Assembly: GCA_017542915.1 (NCBI GenBank)
Contig: JAFXWI010000089.1
Span: 1 to 14,629, forward strand
Length of the DNA: 14,629 bases
Source of the DNA: Paludibacteraceae bacterium
Lineage (GTDB): Bacteria; Bacteroidota; Bacteroidia; Bacteroidales; Paludibacteraceae
Direction of reading: 5' to 3'
Positions 12,401-14,629 of the stretch are shown here, in pieces. The position numbers and the translations under genes were made by a program. How positions within the stretch are numbered: position 1 is the stretch's first letter; each line of letters starts with the position of its first letter. The notes beneath the pieces are model-generated. The model made no database searches. It was not told where the DNA came from and worked only from the letters and a program-made list of their open reading frames with translations.

Positions 12401-14629
12401 CAAACAGAAAAGAGCGATGTGACACTCAACATAACGGGATTGCTTGCTGACGGAAAAAAAGATCATACCTATCGTATTTGGACAGATAACACAGACGACT
12501 GCGAATTGAACATCACATACGAGGCTTCCTTTGCGCCGGTGATAAGCAATATTGAAGCAACCCCAAAGCAGATGGCATGTGACATCACAAAGTACGATGT
12601 TGTTGTCACTTTTGATGTCACCAATGGGCAAGACAGTATGGTGACGGTATGGGGCAAGGAGCAATCAAAGACCTTTGTCGCAGTTGAAGGAAAGAATACT
12701 GTTACGTTCAAGGATATAGAGACCGATGCTGAGAAAGATTACTTTGACATCTGGTTTGAGAATGCGAATAACTGTAATCATAAACGGACCATCGAATACA
12801 AGGAGCCCGTGACACCGCATATAGAACTTACTAACGGGCCCGCTATCGGTGAAACAGCTTGTGACAAAACAACCTATACCGTCAAATGCGATGTCACCCA
12901 TATTAACCAAAACGGCAAATTATTTGCATGGATAGATTCAAATTCCAAGCAGGAGTTCAGTTATGATAAAAATCCCGTAACTATTGCATTTACGGATCTC
13001 CCCGGTGACGGACTCGAACATACATTTAACATCGAGTTTGATGGTGAGCATAGTTGTAACCTTACCCAAGACTTTAAAGCGCCGTTTGCTCCGACCATCA
13101 GTAATGTTACGGCTACTCCCGCCCAAATGGGATGTGACATAACAAAGTATAATGTAACAGTAGATTTTGTCGTAACTAACGGACAAAGCAAAGAGGTTAC
13201 AGTTCAAGGGAAAGGACAAACTAAGACCTTTACTGCAAATGAGGGAGATAATTCCGTTACATTCGAGGAGATAGACACCAATACGGATGACGACTTCTTC
13301 GAGGTCTGGTTTGAGGAGGCCGAGAATGCTACCGATAAATGCAAAAAGAAAGTTTCATATACAGAACCTGTCACTCCGACAATCTATGTCCCCGATGCTG
13401 AATTCAACACACCAAGTTGTACGGATGTAACAACGACACTGACCTTCGACTTGGAGTACACCTACCAGCAAGGTAAGCTTTATTATAATGTGGATGGTCT
13501 TCCGGACTCCATCAAAGACATCACACCAAATAGCAGTCTCATCACACTCACAGGACTTAAGTACGAAGGTGTTCCTGCGGATGGAAAAAACGATCACGTG
13601 CTCAATATAGTCTTTGATGGCGAAAATAGCTGCCGGGAAAGTTTCGGACTTCAGCGAGCTCCGTTTGCTCCGGTTATTAAGGGAGTCGTGGTAGGCGAGC
13701 CTAAATATAAATGTGGTGATGATAAGTATGAAATAGAACTCACTATCAGCTACGCGAATGGCCTTAATCGGACAATATATATAAATGAAGGGTCCACAGA
13801 ACTTGCACCTATTACAACCGATAACGATGCAGACTCACACACAGCGGAACCAGTTGTGCTTAAATTGGACTTCGACGCAGCACACCACCTCAACGTCTTC
13901 TTCGATGGATATAAGACTGCTTGTCCGAATGCTATAAATATTCCCTCTGTTGCTAAGCCTTCACTGGGAACCATTAAGGTCAATAATGCCACTCCTTGCG
14001 ATGGAACGACTTTCGACGTTGAAGTAGAGGTGCAGAATTTTGTCAACCAAGACGGAACTCTTACCATTTCGATTGACGAAGAGACTGTTACAAGCACGGA
14101 TTTTACGACCAACAGCGCAACTCCTCAAACGAAAGCGATAACTATCTCCGGCCTCAAGGCAGACATCAGCAACACAAGCCACAGTCTCAACGTTGCTTTC
14201 GTCGGCGGCTCGCACGGGTGTTCCTATTCGGAAACTATCGACATACCTGTTAATCCTAAACTCATAGGAGATACTACAGCCTACTACTGTTTTGGCACTT
14301 CATTCGAATGGCACGGCGTTGACTACAAGGCTTCTGATCCCGCACCTACGCATACATACACTTCTAACGTAACCGGTTGCGATAGTATCGTTACACTCAG
14401 ACTAACAGAGCTGCCCGAGCTCAAAGGAGATACGACTGCTTATTACAACCCGGACACGGAGACTGCATTCATATGGCACGGCTCTCCCTACACGAAGGAC
14501 GATCCGGCACCAACACACAACTACTATTCCAAACGCAATACCGACTGCGATAGTATTGTCACGCTACATGTCAAGGATGTACTTCACGGAGATACCACCG
14601 CCTTTGTTTGCCATGATGTAGGCTCATTC
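9389..14629 (+). CDS. Giant modular secreted or surface protein with Ig-like repeats, 3' end missing
   Basis: The frame is open from GTG at 9389 to the last base (1747 codons, no stop), so the C-terminus is missing. The first in-frame ATG is at 10649, deep inside the protein, and the GTG overlaps the nadB stop as GTGA, so it is the only sensible start. A signal peptide covers about residues 1-26 (cut at LHA/RDF). Residues 27-431 are beta-rich with many W and Y and no recognised family. Residues 432-625 look like a jelly-roll domain (ISNGTFED ... FALDDIRFE). Ten Ig-like repeats cover about 645-1623. GDTTAYY...CDSIVTL repeats start at 1624. Such repeats are common in secreted Bacteroidetes proteins, often with a type IX secretion signal at the end, which would lie outside this window. 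Roles such as adhesion or binding of polysaccharide are inference. Its coupling to nadB is unusual. Confidence 0.85.
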   Translation, partial: MRIDIKHIAKYLISCALLCSALVLHARDFEVGERLYFNGTPPNFNTWKNDAELWVQLKNGGSDWWLKAQWKGEIPYVEINSDCARDWTHVVLARCQPGNRYYVYHQTGDLTIDSYKNYIYNFTNNADWSVWATYIPAPEGNPSAWAYEDEEICTSAAGSKYELTPINREYTDKTQNSSWFEYNGSSWKNLHGTDVWTQPGERNYNITLGAAGYDKYFFFQCSTPSKCRLIRIRLNQDCSPGAPGACKITSFIAVASDANVTDSTCAVDGLVAFDDKVNAGDLKVWCDDVDTVIFANGSVKTPQTFKLKGFDAKATKSYTLHAKFLNGNSECEDVCYVIVSPPSVEPTIWNNTRTGAEGSHDRDLIRFTCEDVTLTPRNQDSKYFQWTNSDDDTKITGAKPENRNITFTAPTEEKDIEYVFMATNEPPAPEGNLISNGTFEDPDKDTYLESNYDPWGRGNTNFYTGGNAGKSGGYAITDNAKTFWHDYQDITAHEGTYFGLFDSKIYDGSEQAAWIARSGSNNPNLKVQKGVSYLFSFWVANINTYDQMDNGARLQFQISYNGGSTWTNLGHEINLKNFKDHNWHGRSSIATPDETSENVVIRVINLNQSDQNIGNDFALDDIRFEAVTSHSSNIAAYERFPVKYLKCEITGATFEQPLSCDVTKADVNYTITFVHPRGDLYIFEKNADETLTPLAHILHSDIGDETTSYTGVLKDQPVDNKNHDLIVYFDDGNVCSKDPKSYSYYSHATPTISIESLTWGTVSCDIPTVSLTAVINYTNQNGTLTAKADGIDANPAPIYTSIESDTPDQVTLTFPGLTADGKTGHKLFVNFDGSHGCSINYDIPEHAPYMPKIISTAAEVQPYKCGDEKYKVKITVNYTNSQDSDLVITDEAGNEKILKAAEYGATEASYTFEMPWEYPVSEHTFKAFFVGAQQCKDEPSHLCTYTAPAKPTISADSSYKDMDCDLTTYTLQLDLTYTNQKGTKFYASVDGGAAIEVANPNPGAQTEKSDVTLNITGLLADGKKDHTYRIWTDNTDDCELNITYEASFAPVISNIEATPKQMACDITKYDVVVTFDVTNGQDSMVTVWGKEQSKTFVAVEGKNTVTFKDIETDAEKDYFDIWFENANNCNHKRTIEYKEPVTPHIELTNGPAIGETACDKTTYTVKCDVTHINQNGKLFAWIDSNSKQEFSYDKNPVTIAFTDLPGDGLEHTFNIEFDGEHSCNLTQDFKAPFAPTISNVTATPAQMGCDITKYNVTVDFVVTNGQSKEVTVQGKGQTKTFTANEGDNSVTFEEIDTNTDDDFFEVWFEEAENATDKCKKKVSYTEPVTPTIYVPDAEFNTPSCTDVTTTLTFDLEYTYQQGKLYYNVDGLPDSIKDITPNSSLITLTGLKYEGVPADGKNDHVLNIVFDGENSCRESFGLQRAPFAPVIKGVVVGEPKYKCGDDKYEIELTISYANGLNRTIYINEGSTELAPITTDNDADSHTAEPVVLKLDFDAAHHLNVFFDGYKTACPNAINIPSVAKPSLGTIKVNNATPCDGTTFDVEVEVQNFVNQDGTLTISIDEETVTSTDFTTNSATPQTKAITISGLKADISNTSHSLNVAFVGGSHGCSYSETIDIPVNPKLIGDTTAYYCFGTSFEWHGVDYKASDPAPTHTYTSNVTGCDSIVTLRLTELPELKGDTTAYYNPDTETAFIWHGSPYTKDDPAPTHNYYSKRNTDCDSIVTLHVKDVLHGDTTAFVCHDVGSF
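10682..11263 (+). other. Jelly-roll-like (CBM/galactose-binding-like) domain of the giant protein
   Basis: Residues 432-625 open with NLISNGTFED and close with FALDDIRFE. This framing is typical of carbohydrate-binding-like beta-sandwich modules in secreted bacterial proteins, which start with an N-G-x-F-E strand and end with a D-D-I/V strand. In between are GTYFGLFDSK, YLFSFWVANIN and LQFQISYNGGSTW. The ligand is unknown and the family assignment is by pattern only. Confidence 0.5.
11321..14257 (+). repeat. Ten tandem Ig-like repeats (92-106 residues each)
   Basis: Repeat starts are at 11321, 11639, 11942, 12242, 12539, 12818, 13094, 13379, 13673 and 13961, and the block ends at 14257. Each unit has a cysteine about 8-17 residues in (often CD.T.Y), a central YTNQ.G or VTNGQ strand, an ADGK.H or equivalent turn, and a second cysteine near the end (FDG.H.C). 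Most units end in a proline (AP, TP or KP) that marks the border. The units are clearly related in protein but well diverged in DNA, so this is an old array. Even-numbered units (2, 4, 6, 8, 10) share the NQ.G type, units 5 and 7 form a second type, and units 3 and 9 a third. Confidence 0.75.
14258..14629 (+). repeat. 54-residue GDTTAYY...CDSIVTL repeats
   Basis: Two complete 162-bp units (14258-14419 and 14420-14581) and the start of a third (14582 to the edge) encode GDTTAYYC...WHG...DPAPTH.Y......CDSIVTL. The spacing is exactly 54 codons in both. Related GCDSIVTL/GCDSTVTL repeats are frequent in large secreted Bacteroidetes proteins. More copies may follow outside the window. Confidence 0.85.

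Overview
The window looks like chromosomal DNA of a Bacteroidales bacterium, probably an uncultured gut or rumen lineage; the family cannot be fixed from the sequence. The evidence is three promoters with the Bacteroidetes primary-sigma pattern (TTTG, 20 bases, TAnnTTTG), starts without Shine-Dalgarno sites, a fused NfnAB-type flavoprotein, and a very large modular secreted protein carrying GCDSIVTL-type repeats.

Left part (1-3906) is read leftwards. From its promoter at about 3409-3440 the order is a SRPBCC/START-like protein, phosphatidylserine decarboxylase (psd), deoxyribose-phosphate aldolase (deoC), and the first 430 codons of a fused NfnA/NfnB (GltD-like) oxidoreductase that runs off the left edge. 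The gaps are 9, 18 and 46 bp, so this is probably one operon joining membrane lipid synthesis, deoxynucleoside use and redox balance. A small lipoprotein gene (3445-3906) with its own promoter lies just upstream. Two unrelated short tandem repeats sit around the fused gene: an 8-bp unit x4 in the gap before it, and an 11-bp unit x3 inside the linker between its two halves.

Centre (3907-4065) is a divergent promoter region of about 160 bp. It serves the lipoprotein leftwards and the uronate genes rightwards, and it contains a 9-codon upstream ORF and an inverted repeat at the start site.

Right part (4066-14629) is one tightly packed rightward set: uxaB (tagaturonate reductase), uxaA (altronate dehydratase), comF (phosphoribosyltransferase-like), nadB (L-aspartate oxidase) and a giant secreted protein of at least 1747 residues, still open at the right edge. 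Genes are separated by 1 or 9 bp or overlap by 14 or 4 bp. uxaB and uxaA are consecutive steps from galacturonate-derived tagaturonate to 2-keto-3-deoxygluconate, which implies pectin or polygalacturonate use. nadB starts de novo NAD synthesis.

The giant protein has a signal peptide, a beta-rich N-terminal part, a jelly-roll-like domain, ten tandem Ig-like repeats of about 92-106 residues each with a conserved cysteine pair, and then 54-residue GDTTAYY...CDSIVTL repeats. The Ig-like repeats fall into classes arranged almost as a mirror (A-C-A-B-A-B-A-C-A). This protein and the repeat-bearing fused oxidoreductase are the least ordinary parts of the window. No tRNA, rRNA, CRISPR array, insertion sequence or phage gene was seen.
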